Assembly (NCBI GenBank): GCA_035560935.1
Contig: DATMYQ010000372.1
Span: 1 to 9,670, forward strand
Length of the DNA: 9,670 bases
Direction: 5' to 3'
Source: DATMYQ01 sp035560935
Lineage (GTDB): Bacteria; Bacillota; Negativicutes; Sporomusales; Sporomusaceae
Shown piece after piece: positions 1 to 5,882 of this stretch (position 1 is the first letter of the stretch; each line of letters begins with the position of its first letter). The notes under the pieces were generated by a model, which worked only from the letters and a program-made list of their open reading frames with translations, did not search any database and was not told the DNA's origin. A program made the position numbers and the translations under genes.

Positions 1-348
1 CAGCCATGGGCTTTGCGGTTGGATTTTGCCACTGAGGTACAGCTGCTGCGCATTATTCAGGAGGCCCTGAATAATGTCCGCAAACATGCCAAGGCCAGCC
101 GGGTTAAGGTGAGCATTCAGTCGACCGCCGGCGAGACCCGCGTATGCGTGGCCGATGACGGGCAGGGTTTTGACATGGACGCTTCTCTGCCGGGAAAAAA
201 TCATTATGGACTGGACATCATGCGGGAACGGGCCAATGAGGCCGGAGGCGAATTCCGTATTGAATCCAAACCGGGCGAGGGGACGACGGTGACTGTCAAA
301 TTTTCGTTGCGAAGGGTTGAAACGAATGAAGATATTGTTGGTGGATGA
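1..348 (+). CDS. Sensor histidine kinase, C-terminal fragment (DegS/LiaS/NarX-type HATPase)
   Basis: Only the last 115 residues are in the window; the frame is open from base 1, so the gene begins upstream. This is the ATP-binding half of a HisKA_3-family (NarL-partner) kinase, which autophosphorylates on an upstream His and passes phosphate to its regulator. Visible motifs: the N box EALNNVRKHA (about residues 21-30), the G1 box DDGQGFD, the G2-type stretch GLDIMRERANEAGG, and the closing GEGTTVTVKF strand. The gene ends at TGA 346-348 and overlaps the next gene's ATG by 23 bases, the translational coupling usual for a cognate kinase/regulator pair. The sensor and dimerisation domains are not visible, so the stimulus cannot be inferred. 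Family assignment is firm; the exact orthologue is not. Confidence 0.93.
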   Translation, partial: QPWALRLDFATEVQLLRIIQEALNNVRKHAKASRVKVSIQSTAGETRVCVADDGQGFDMDASLPGKNHYGLDIMRERANEAGGEFRIESKPGEGTTVTVKFSLRRVETNEDIVGG

Positions 349-982
349 TCATGCGCTGTTTCTTGAGGGACTCAAAAATTTTCTGGAGGTTAACGATATT
401 CAAGTACTCGGCACAGCCAGAAGCGGGGAGGAAGCGCGGGCCAAAGTCGCGATATTGAAACCGGAACTGATTCTGATGGATGTTCAGATGGCAGAGTGTG
501 ATGGCATTGAGTCCACCCGTTTGATCAAGCAGGAATATCCGAAAGTAAAGATCGTCATGCTTACCGCCAGTGCGGATGACGACAGTCTTTTTGCCGCGAT
601 GCGGGCCGGGGCTGTGGGGTATTTGATAAAAAGTATGGAACCGGAACAATTTCTAAAACAGCTCTTCAGCCTGAATGAAGGAGAGATGCCACTTGCTCCG
701 GGACTGGCTATGCGCCTGCTGGACGAATTTGCCCGCCGTGATCAAATAAAAGAGGCCGCTGTCGATGAGGATGAACCGCAATTGACCAAACGCCAGACAG
801 CGGTTTTACAGCTTCTGACCGAGGGCTTGACTTATAATGAGATTGCCCGGCGGTTAGCGTTAAAAGAAGTTACCGTCAAGTATCATGTCCGGGAGATTAT
901 AGACAAATTGCATCTAGGCAACCGGACCCAGCTCATCGCGTATGCATCCCGGCTGGGACTGGGCGGAGGGAAGTCGCTGTAG
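326..982 (+). CDS. NarL/FixJ (LuxR-type) response regulator
   Basis: 218-aa two-domain regulator, probably the phosphorylation target of the overlapping kinase. The N-terminal receiver (about 1-115) is complete: acidic pair D7/D8 in LLVDDH, phospho-acceptor D52 in LILMDVQM, T80 in IVMLTAS and K102 in GYLIKS. A linker of about 35 residues leads to a C-terminal LuxR-type helix-turn-helix (about 153-215) with the family's LTKRQTAVLQLL start, EIARRLALKEVTVKYHV recognition region and KLHLGNRTQ end. I chose ATG 326 because AAGGG at 312-316 lies 9 bases upstream; an in-frame TTG at 317 would abut that site. A hairpin/U-rich terminator lies about 50 bases downstream. Targets are unknown. The domain call is secure. 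Confidence 0.96.
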   Translation: MKILLVDDHALFLEGLKNFLEVNDIQVLGTARSGEEARAKVAILKPELILMDVQMAECDGIESTRLIKQEYPKVKIVMLTASADDDSLFAAMRAGAVGYLIKSMEPEQFLKQLFSLNEGEMPLAPGLAMRLLDEFARRDQIKEAAVDEDEPQLTKRQTAVLQLLTEGLTYNEIARRLALKEVTVKYHVREIIDKLHLGNRTQLIAYASRLGLGGGKSL

Positions 983-1010
983 GCTGATTTCGCGGTGTCA
1001 GGGTCATATG

Positions 1011-1056
1011 AAGTATAGTCGGTGAACTATCTGAAAGTATAGTGCCGACTATACTT
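1011..1056 (+). repeat. Three copies of AAGTATAGT (two direct, one inverted)
   Basis: AAGTATAGT occurs at 1011-1019 and 1035-1043, and its complement ACTATACTT at 1048-1056. The outer pair extends to 12 bp (1011-1022 with 1045-1056) and the inner pair to 10 bp, so the two hairpins exclude each other. The copies sit between the kinase/regulator operon and the LytTR unit. They could be only a terminator with a duplicated arm, or they could also be a protein-binding array. Confidence 0.6.
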
Positions 1057-1066
1057 TCTTTATTTT
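1034..1066 (+). terminator. Rho-independent terminator of the kinase/regulator operon
   Basis: AAAGTATAGT (1034-1043) and ACTATACTTT (1048-1057) form a perfect 10-bp stem with a GCCG tetraloop, followed by CTTTATTTTT. The stem is AT-rich, so efficiency is uncertain. The right arm can instead pair with an upstream copy at 1011-1022 (12 bp, AAGTATAGTCGG with CCGACTATACTT). Confidence 0.7.
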
Positions 1067-1106
1067 TGGGGCTATATCAAAAGCGAGTATCGGGAAGAAA
1101 ATTTTT

Positions 1107-1115
1107 TGTTATGAT
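1107..1115 (+). promoter_or_regulatory. Extended -10 promoter candidate for the LytTR unit
   Basis: TGTTATGAT at 1107-1115 is a TGN extended -10 followed by TATGAT (5 of 6 to TATAAT), in an AT-rich setting. No good -35 lies 16-18 bases upstream, as is common for extended -10 promoters. Transcription would start near 1122 and leave a leader of about 23 bases before ATG 1145. Confidence 0.45.
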
Positions 1116-1144
1116 GATTTTAGTCGTATTTTGACAAAAAATCG

Positions 1145-1510
1145 ATGGAAAAGACGGTGATTGTTCTGAACCAACGGTTGGAAGTAGGAGTGTGCGGCAA
1201 CAGTATGTTTTTGAACGGTATGGCGGCCGGTCTGAAAGTCCAGGGAATGTTCCGGGTAAGCCGACTGGAGAAAACGCTGGCGGACGCGCTACTGGACATA
1301 AAAATGCTTTCCCTCGATACCGTCCTCTTTGAATATGCTGACGCCGAACGGCCCGGGATTGCCGCATTGCTGCGGGAGTGCCCCGGAATCCGTCTGATCG
1401 GCCTCGAGGCCGAGCGCAACGCTCTTATCGTATTTTCCGGTCATGAACATGTTGTGACCAATGTGGAAGATCTGATACAGGTGATTGCGAACAAACGAGT
1501 TGTTAAGTGA
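1145..1510 (+). CDS. Receiver-like protein of unknown function preceding a LytTR regulator
   Basis: 121 aa, soluble, with no signal peptide or membrane segment; I do not recognise a named family. The alternation of strands and helices resembles a shrunken receiver fold: strands TVIVLN (4-9), MFRVSR (35-40), DTVLFEY (58-64), IRLIGLE (82-88) and ALIVFSG (93-99), with helices between and a final VEDLIQVIANK helix. The positions expected for the acidic pair, phospho-Asp and Lys are not conserved, so if the fold is right it is a non-phosphorylatable pseudo-receiver (inference). ATG 1145 has no clear ribosome binding site and an in-frame stop (TAG 1121) bars extension, so the start is the weak point. 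The stop lies 11 bases before the LytTR ATG, indicating co-transcription. GC-rich third positions match neighbouring genes, which supports real coding. Confidence 0.72.
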   Translation: MEKTVIVLNQRLEVGVCGNSMFLNGMAAGLKVQGMFRVSRLEKTLADALLDIKMLSLDTVLFEYADAERPGIAALLRECPGIRLIGLEAERNALIVFSGHEHVVTNVEDLIQVIANKRVVK

Positions 1511-1521
1511 GGAGAATGGTT

Positions 1522-2256
1522 ATGATAATACGAACCTTGCTGGTTTATGAAGAAACCGAAGAGCTGGGTAATCTGCATGCGTTATTGTCGTTTTTTTCGG
1601 AAATCAGCGTGGTCGCGACCTGCCATGATTCGAAGAGTGCTTTGCTGTTTTGTGAGAAACATGAGGTGGATGTTATTTTTGTGGGTCTTGAAATGAGTAA
1701 AGGCACGGAATTGGTGGCGGCAATACGGAAAATGGCGCCGGCGATCATCCTTGTTTTTATTAGCGGATATAGTGATTATGCCGTTAAGGCTTTTGAAATC
1801 AATGTTCAGGATTACTTGCTGAAACCCATTACGAAAGAACGGATGGGGATTACCGTTGCCAAACTCAACTATCTGGTCCGGCTACGCCAAATGCCTAAGT
1901 CATCTGCCGCACCGGCCACGGCGGATTTAATTCCCGGCAAGAATAACGGCCGCATTTATCTGCTGAAGGTACAGGATATTCTCTACTTCACCACGTCCGG
2001 AAGAAATGTTTTTGCCGCCGTGGACACCGGTCTGTACAAACTGCAGGGGAGCCTTTCCTATTGGGAAGAACGCTTGCCGCGGGGGAAATTTTTTCGGTGC
2101 CACAATGGTTATATTGTCAACTTGGCTAAGATCGAATACATTGTGCCTTTTTTCAAGAATGCCTATTCGATCAAAATTAGCGGGAGTACAGAAACTGTCC
2201 CGGTCAGCCGTACCTTTGCCAAAGACCTGAAACAACGTGTCCTGTTAAAAGCCTGA
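1522..2256 (+). CDS. LytTR-family response regulator with degenerate receiver
   Basis: 244-aa regulator of the AgrA/LytR/AlgR type. The receiver (about 1-122) keeps the fold and the switch end (S81 in LVFISGYSDYAVKAFE, K101 in QDYLLKPI) but has lost the phosphorylation chemistry: the usual V-D-D-E is V8-Y9-E10-E11, and the acceptor Asp is Gly55 in VIFVGLEMSKG. The C-terminal LytTR DNA-binding domain (about 142-242) is intact, with RIYLLKVQDILYF, the FFRCHNGYIVNLAKI segment and a VPVSRTFAKDLKQ ending. I start at ATG 1522 because AGGAG at 1510-1514 is 7 bases upstream; GTG 1507 and ATG 1516 are in frame but too close to that site. It sits 11 bases after the receiver-like gene and is closed by the terminator at 2275-2315. 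Receiver control by phosphate is unlikely; constitutive binding, dimerisation control or a partner protein are alternatives (inference). Confidence 0.93.
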   Translation: MIIRTLLVYEETEELGNLHALLSFFSEISVVATCHDSKSALLFCEKHEVDVIFVGLEMSKGTELVAAIRKMAPAIILVFISGYSDYAVKAFEINVQDYLLKPITKERMGITVAKLNYLVRLRQMPKSSAAPATADLIPGKNNGRIYLLKVQDILYFTTSGRNVFAAVDTGLYKLQGSLSYWEERLPRGKFFRCHNGYIVNLAKIEYIVPFFKNAYSIKISGSTETVPVSRTFAKDLKQRVLLKA

Positions 2257-2274
2257 CTTTGGTGAGGGCAAAAT

Positions 2275-2315
2275 AAAAAACGCTTGCCGTGTAATAAAAC
2301 CGGCAGGCGTTTTTT
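2275..2315. terminator. Bidirectional rho-independent terminator
   Basis: Arms 2275-2289 (AAAAAACGCTTGCCG) and 2301-2315 (CGGCAGGCGTTTTTT) pair over 15 bp with one T-G wobble around an 11-base loop. The A-run on one arm and T-run on the other let it work in both directions, for the LytTR gene (+) and the convergent secreted-protein gene (-). Confidence 0.9.
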
Positions 2316-2338
2316 ATGGATAACAGAATGAGCCGCTG

Positions 2339-2680
2339 CTATTGCAGGTTGGCAGTTCCGCTGGCGTCCAGGACGATTTGCGAAACACCCCGCAAGTTTA
2401 AACCGGTCCAGGAAATCGTGTTGCCTTCAGGATCTAATGCCTGCATATCCCAGGTGCCGGCGTTCGGATCCAGATTGATGCCAACTTGGGTACCGCTCGG
2501 CATGACCTGACTGCCTAAAAGATCGCCACCCCAATCGTTCTGACTGGAAATGGTAATATTCAATTCATGGATTTCCACGCCGGTTTGATTGACCAGGTTG
2601 ATCGTGGCGGCTGAGGCGATGCCTGAGAACATAAGCAGGCACAGAGAGAGAATGAGAAACAGGGTAAGACTTTTTTTCAT
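2339..2680 (-). CDS. Small secreted protein of unknown function
   Basis: 113 aa. Residues 1-24 are a clear signal peptide (KKS, a hydrophobic core LTLFLILSLCLLMF, then SGIASA), with probable cleavage after ASA, giving an exported protein of about 89 residues. The mature part has no cysteine and is rich in Asn, Gly, Ser and Asp, with alternating hydrophobic stretches (ATINLVNQTG, IHELNITISS, WDMQALDPEG, ISWTGLNLRG, SQIVLDASG) that suggest a small beta-sandwich (inference). The start at 2680 is decided by TAGGAGGAG (2688-2696), 7 bases upstream; the frame remains open to 2821, but that extension has no secretion signal of its own. Monocistronic, convergent with the LytTR gene and sharing its terminator. 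Whether it stays in the wall or is released cannot be seen. No function assigned. Confidence 0.88.
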   Translation of the reverse strand: MKKSLTLFLILSLCLLMFSGIASAATINLVNQTGVEIHELNITISSQNDWGGDLLGSQVMPSGTQVGINLDPNAGTWDMQALDPEGNTISWTGLNLRGVSQIVLDASGTANLQ

Positions 2681-2703
2681 GGTAGAACTCCTCCTAAAAT
2701 TTA

Positions 2704-2725
2704 TTTCGTATGAATATATACGAGA
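2704..2725 (-). promoter_or_regulatory. AT-rich hairpin in the leader of the secreted-protein gene
   Basis: TTTCGTAT (2704-2711) and ATACGAGA (2718-2725) can form an 8-bp stem (one wobble) with a 6-base loop, 7 bases upstream of the ribosome binding site. It may stabilise the mRNA or be an operator; it is short and AT-rich, so chance is possible. Confidence 0.25.
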
Positions 2726-2883
2726 AATAGAGAGAGATTCCCTCTGGGAAAATAAGTAAAGATGGCTTAAAACGGGCGATATATGACGGAAAACGAACCT
2801 AATACGGTGACAATAGCACAATATAAGCGCTAAAAAGCACCAGTTGCGCTATTTTAAAGATTTTTGCCAAATGTCGGGTTTGG

Positions 2884-3049
2884 ATGATGCGCCTATTTGA
2901 GGCTAAAACTGACGCGGAGCTTAACAGTAAAACGGCAAGCGGTGATTGCTGGCAAGAAAAATACCGGTTATTCAGCAAAAAGAACCACTTTTACCAAAAC
3001 TGTTTCCAATGAATATGGCGCGGGTTATACTTGTGTAGCAAAAAAATAA
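2884..3049 (+). pseudogene. Possible frameshifted remnant of a small gene
   Basis: Two short frames that together look protein-like meet here. From ATG 2884 the frame reads MMRLFEAKTDAELNSKTASG before becoming unconvincing and stopping at 3010-3012. One base over, a frame from about 2942 reads VIAGKKNTGYSAKRTTF and continues through TKTVSNEYGAGYTCVAKK to TAA 3047-3049. A single-base shift near 2940 would join them into a protein of about 55 aa. There is no clear ribosome binding site, and the promoter at 3003-3031 lies inside the second frame. I cannot exclude coincidence. Confidence 0.2.
3003..3031 (+). promoter_or_regulatory. Sigma-A-type promoter for the small membrane protein pair
   Basis: -35 TTTCCA (3003-3008, 4 of 6 to TTGACA), 17-base spacer, -10 TATACT (3026-3031, 5 of 6). 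Predicted start near 3038, giving a leader of about 28 bases that contains the AAAGGAG site at 3051-3057. Confidence 0.6.
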
Positions 3050-3065
3050 GAAAGGAGAAAGACGG

Positions 3066-3407
3066 ATGGATGCAGATACAATTTATATGGTGGTCTTATA
3101 CCTTATTGTAAGCTATACAGGGGCGAAGACCGGAGAAAAGTTTCGTATCGGCGCAATGCAAGAGTATTTTATTCCTATATACGGGCAGGTATTACTCTGC
3201 AAATGCGCCAGAATTTCTCCGTGGTGGGTTCTGGGAATGTTTGTGCCGCTGGTGAATCTGGTCGCCTGCGTACGGATTTATGGTAAGCTTGCGCAGTGTT
3301 TGGGTAAGAACTTTTGGCTTTACGGCCTGGGTTCCTTTTTCCTCATCCCGATGCTAATTATCGCTTTGGACAGTTCCAAACCGGTCGACAGCATACAGGA
3401 AGCGTAA
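3066..3407 (+). CDS. Small integral membrane protein, DUF5684-like
   Basis: 113 aa with three predicted membrane segments (about 5-18, 52-73 and 84-101). The core reads FIPIYGQVLLCKCARISPWW, then a PLVNLVACVRIYGKLAQCLGK stretch and YGLGSFFLIPMLIIAL. This matches what I recall of DUF5684-type proteins: an IPIYN-like turn, a PWW motif, PxVN, a basic helix ending in an LGK or FGK turn, then a hydrophobic hairpin. DUF5684 has no established biochemical function. AAAGGAG at 3051-3057 is 8 bases before ATG 3066. The gene probably shares an mRNA with the 57-aa membrane protein 41 bases downstream. The short charged C-terminus (SSKPVDSIQEA) is probably cytoplasmic or surface-exposed. The coding call is strong; the family call is from memory of the pattern. 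Confidence 0.87.
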   Translation: MDADTIYMVVLYLIVSYTGAKTGEKFRIGAMQEYFIPIYGQVLLCKCARISPWWVLGMFVPLVNLVACVRIYGKLAQCLGKNFWLYGLGSFFLIPMLIIALDSSKPVDSIQEA

Positions 3408-3448
3408 GCGTTTGAAATGGAGTTCAATAAAAAATGGAGGAATGTAAC

Positions 3449-3622
3449 TTGAAATTTTATCAACAGTCTTGGTTCATTTGGATTATGCTCTTTTTATTCT
3501 TTCCGGTGGGTTTGTTTTTGTTGTGGCAATACGCTGATTATACGACGAAAAGTAAAGGGATTATCACGGCGTTAATCCTAGCATCTGTGATCTGGTGGGT
3601 AACATCAGGCTCGCAGGCATAG
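3449..3622 (+). CDS. 57-aa two-TM membrane protein starting at TTG
   Basis: Two hydrophobic segments, about 8-27 (FIWIMLFLFFPVGLFLLWQY) and 37-51 (GIITALILASVIWW), joined by a short polar loop YADYTTKSK. The FPVGLFLLWQY turn is typical of small bacterial membrane proteins with a P-x-GL-x-x-x-W motif; I know no function for them. The start is decided by the ribosome binding site: GGAGG at 3436-3440 lies 8 bases before TTG 3449. The in-frame ATG at 3434 overlaps that site and has none of its own, so a 62-aa form is unlikely. It follows the DUF5684-like gene by 41 bases, which suggests an operon. A large hairpin begins 9 bases after the stop. Confidence 0.8.
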   Translation: MKFYQQSWFIWIMLFLFFPVGLFLLWQYADYTTKSKGIITALILASVIWWVTSGSQA

Positions 3623-3631
3623 AGAAAACGA

Positions 3632-3679
3632 ACTCCCGCTTTCGGCTGCATCCTCAAAGGAGCAGACAGGAGCGGGAGT
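3632..3679 (+). terminator. Two-tier stem-loop after the small membrane proteins (no U-tract)
   Basis: ACTCCCGCT (3632-3640) pairs perfectly with AGCGGGAGT (3671-3679). Inside, CTGC/GCAG (3646-3649 with 3662-3665) and TCCT/AGGA (3651-3654 with 3658-3661) form a second stem capped by CAA, with one bulged A. No U-tract follows (CTTGGTATC), so an intrinsic terminator is not proved; an mRNA 3' stabiliser or a processed leader of the next gene are alternatives. Confidence 0.45.
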
Positions 3680-3772
3680 CTTGGTATCAGGCAAGTGCGG
3701 AGTTAAACCGGGCGTGCTTGGTAAAGGATAGACGTTCAGTACGCTGATGAGCTGCCGGAAGGGAGGTTAGCC

Positions 3773-5662
3773 ATGCTTATCACCAACAAGAAGATCACAT
3801 TCGCAGTAACCGGAGCCTTTTTATTTTTGATTATTATTTTGAACGGCTGCACTTTTTCTCCGGATGTCAAGGGTTCAGGTAAAGCGCAATATACGGTTAT
3901 GATTTATATGAACGGCTCCGATTTGGAGAGCGATGAAGAAGATGGCGGGGCCGCTACGGATAATTTGCGGGAGCTGTTGGATATCGGTTCCGATGGCAAT
4001 GTTAACGTCGTTGTTGAAACCGGCGGCACCAAGGAGTGGTATGCTGAAGAAATCAGCAGTGAGAACCAGCGCTGGCTGCTCAGCGGGAACGAACTGGAAC
4101 TGGTAAAAGATGATCTGGGCAAAAAAAATATGGCCTCGCCGTCAACGCTGGAGGATTTTATTTGTTGGTCAGTCGCGAATTATCCCGCCCAAAAATATGT
4201 GCTGATTTTCTGGGATCACGGCGGTGGTGCGGTATATGGGTTTGGCAATGATGAGAATTATCCGCAGGAGCCGTCGCTGACCGTGGACAAAATCCGCCTG
4301 GCGCTGGATCAGGCGTATCAAAAAACCAATACGCGATTTGAATTAATCGGCTTTGACGCCTGTTTGATGGCCAACCTGGAAACGGCGGATGCCATAGGCG
4401 CTTATGCTGATTACCTGGTTGCCTCCGAGGAAGTAGAGCCGGCGCATGGCTGGGATTATAGCCATATGCTGGAAAGTCTCAAAAAGAATCCGGGCATGAG
4501 CGGGGCAACGTTGGGGAAGGCAATTGCGGACGGGTATAAAGCCAAAGCCGAGGAATGGGAAACATTTTCCGAGATTACCTTGTCGGTAATACGGTTGGAC
4601 AAAGTGCCTGCCGTAATCAAGGCCGTTAATGATTTTGCCAAACAAACATCAGTCGACCTGCAAAATCCCACGCGGATTATGAATATGGCCAAATCCCGGG
4701 CACGGGCGGAGGACTATGGTGATCAAGGAGATGGCGTGGCATCGGATATGGTGGATTTGTATGATCTGGTTAAGGCATCGGCACCGTCGGACATTTCCCG
4801 GCAAATGATGCAGAGCATTAAAGAAGCGGTGGTTTATAATGTGACCGGTGATATGAAGCCCCATGCCCAAGGGATCTCGATCTATTTTCCGTGCCGGGAC
4901 AAAGAAAGCTTTGCCGGCAACTTAAAAAAATATCAACATATTGGATTCTCACCGGATTATATCCAGTTTGTCACTCAATATGCCGCCAGCCTGGCCAACA
5001 CCCGGGTCATCGAACTGGAGGCAAAAGTACCGCAGCAAGTAAGGAACAAAATGGATGAATACATAACATTCCAATTAAAAATTGACCCGGCGGAAATTCC
5101 TTATGTTGACGCTGTCTACTCTGTATTGGCTCAGCCGCTGGCAGGATCCGGCAACCGGGTGATGATCCTAGGCCGGGACCGTGACGTTGACGTTGCGGAA
5201 AACGGTTTTTTGCAAAGTGAGTTTGGTGGTGGCTGGGTTACGCTGGGGGGATATTTCGTCAGCATGTACCTGACAGAAATCACCGATGACTATGACGCAT
5301 ATTCCATCCCGGTCAAACTTAATGGTAAGAACATGTATATTTTGGTATTATACACTGACGAAAAACCGGAGGGGAAAATTATCGGCGCCTGGCGGGGCAT
5401 TGACAGAAATAGCGGTATGGCCGACCGCCGGATCAGAAAAATAAAACCGGGCGATAAAATCATTCCCCGTTATCCGGTTCTGAATTTGGACACCAGGGAG
5501 GAAACTGAAATGGAAGGCGCTGAATTTACCGTTGATAAAAAATTGCGGTTGGGTGTGAGCGATTTACCGTCAGGAGATTATTTATACGGTTTTGCGATTA
5601 ACGACATCTTTCAGCATGAACAGTATTCTACTTTTTCCAAAATTTCCGTCGGACAAAAATAG
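3773..5662 (+). CDS. Clostripain-family (peptidase C11) lipoprotein
   Basis: 629 aa. The N-terminus is a type II signal peptide: NKK, a hydrophobic core to residue 23, then LNGC with C26 as the probable lipidated residue (Asn before Gly is less common but tolerated), so it is tethered outside the membrane. The C11 domain spans about 38-410: YTVMIYMNGSDLES opens it, H149 in LIFWDHGGG and C197 in LIGFDACLMA are the expected catalytic dyad, and SEEVEPAHGWDY is the usual following segment. C11 enzymes generally cleave after Arg or Lys. Residues about 415-629 form an extra, largely beta-type C-terminal domain that I do not recognise. GGGAGG (3761-3766) is 6 bases before ATG 3773. It lies about 150 bases after the small membrane proteins, behind a hairpin, so is probably a separate unit. 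No terminator with a U-tract is seen after it. Confidence 0.95.
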   Translation: MLITNKKITFAVTGAFLFLIIILNGCTFSPDVKGSGKAQYTVMIYMNGSDLESDEEDGGAATDNLRELLDIGSDGNVNVVVETGGTKEWYAEEISSENQRWLLSGNELELVKDDLGKKNMASPSTLEDFICWSVANYPAQKYVLIFWDHGGGAVYGFGNDENYPQEPSLTVDKIRLALDQAYQKTNTRFELIGFDACLMANLETADAIGAYADYLVASEEVEPAHGWDYSHMLESLKKNPGMSGATLGKAIADGYKAKAEEWETFSEITLSVIRLDKVPAVIKAVNDFAKQTSVDLQNPTRIMNMAKSRARAEDYGDQGDGVASDMVDLYDLVKASAPSDISRQMMQSIKEAVVYNVTGDMKPHAQGISIYFPCRDKESFAGNLKKYQHIGFSPDYIQFVTQYAASLANTRVIELEAKVPQQVRNKMDEYITFQLKIDPAEIPYVDAVYSVLAQPLAGSGNRVMILGRDRDVDVAENGFLQSEFGGGWVTLGGYFVSMYLTEITDDYDAYSIPVKLNGKNMYILVLYTDEKPEGKIIGAWRGIDRNSGMADRRIRKIKPGDKIIPRYPVLNLDTREETEMEGAEFTVDKKLRLGVSDLPSGDYLYGFAINDIFQHEQYSTFSKISVGQK

Positions 5663-5792
5663 CCGACGATTGTCACCAAAGATAGCGCTTTATATATTTC
5701 AATGCCATGGGGCGGCTGGGGAAAATATTCCTCACCGTCCCTCTTTTTTGTGGACGGCTGTGGAATCGATGGTACCTTGTAAATGATTTTAG

Positions 5793-5801
5793 TGGTAAAA
5801 T
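5793..5801 (+). promoter_or_regulatory. Extended -10 candidate for the LysE-type gene
   Basis: TGGTAAAAT is a TGN followed by TAAAAT (5 of 6 to TATAAT). No good -35 lies at the right distance (TACCTT at 5773-5778); TTGTAA at 5777-5782 is too close. It would give a leader of about 75 bases to ATG 5883. Confidence 0.3.
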
Positions 5802-5882
5802 ACCAGTGTAAGCGGCAGCGTCGCCTCGGAGGAAGTGCGGATTCTCTCTGCCGGCGGCAATTTGAACAAAGATGGTGAGCAT

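Noticed and set aside
296..649. Minus-strand frame opposite the NarL-type regulator
   Set aside because: It lies fully within two recognised genes on the other strand and has no domain or ribosome binding site.
3743..3760. CTGATGAG followed by GGAA, recalling the hammerhead ribozyme core
   Set aside because: The required CGAAA-type segment and a stem II between the two core parts are absent; the bases run into the ribosome binding site of the lipoprotein gene.
5735..5757. CCGTCC / GGACGG hairpin after the C11 lipoprotein gene
   Set aside because: The stem is only 6 bp around an 11-base loop, and the T-run is inside the loop rather than after the stem, so it is not a believable terminator.
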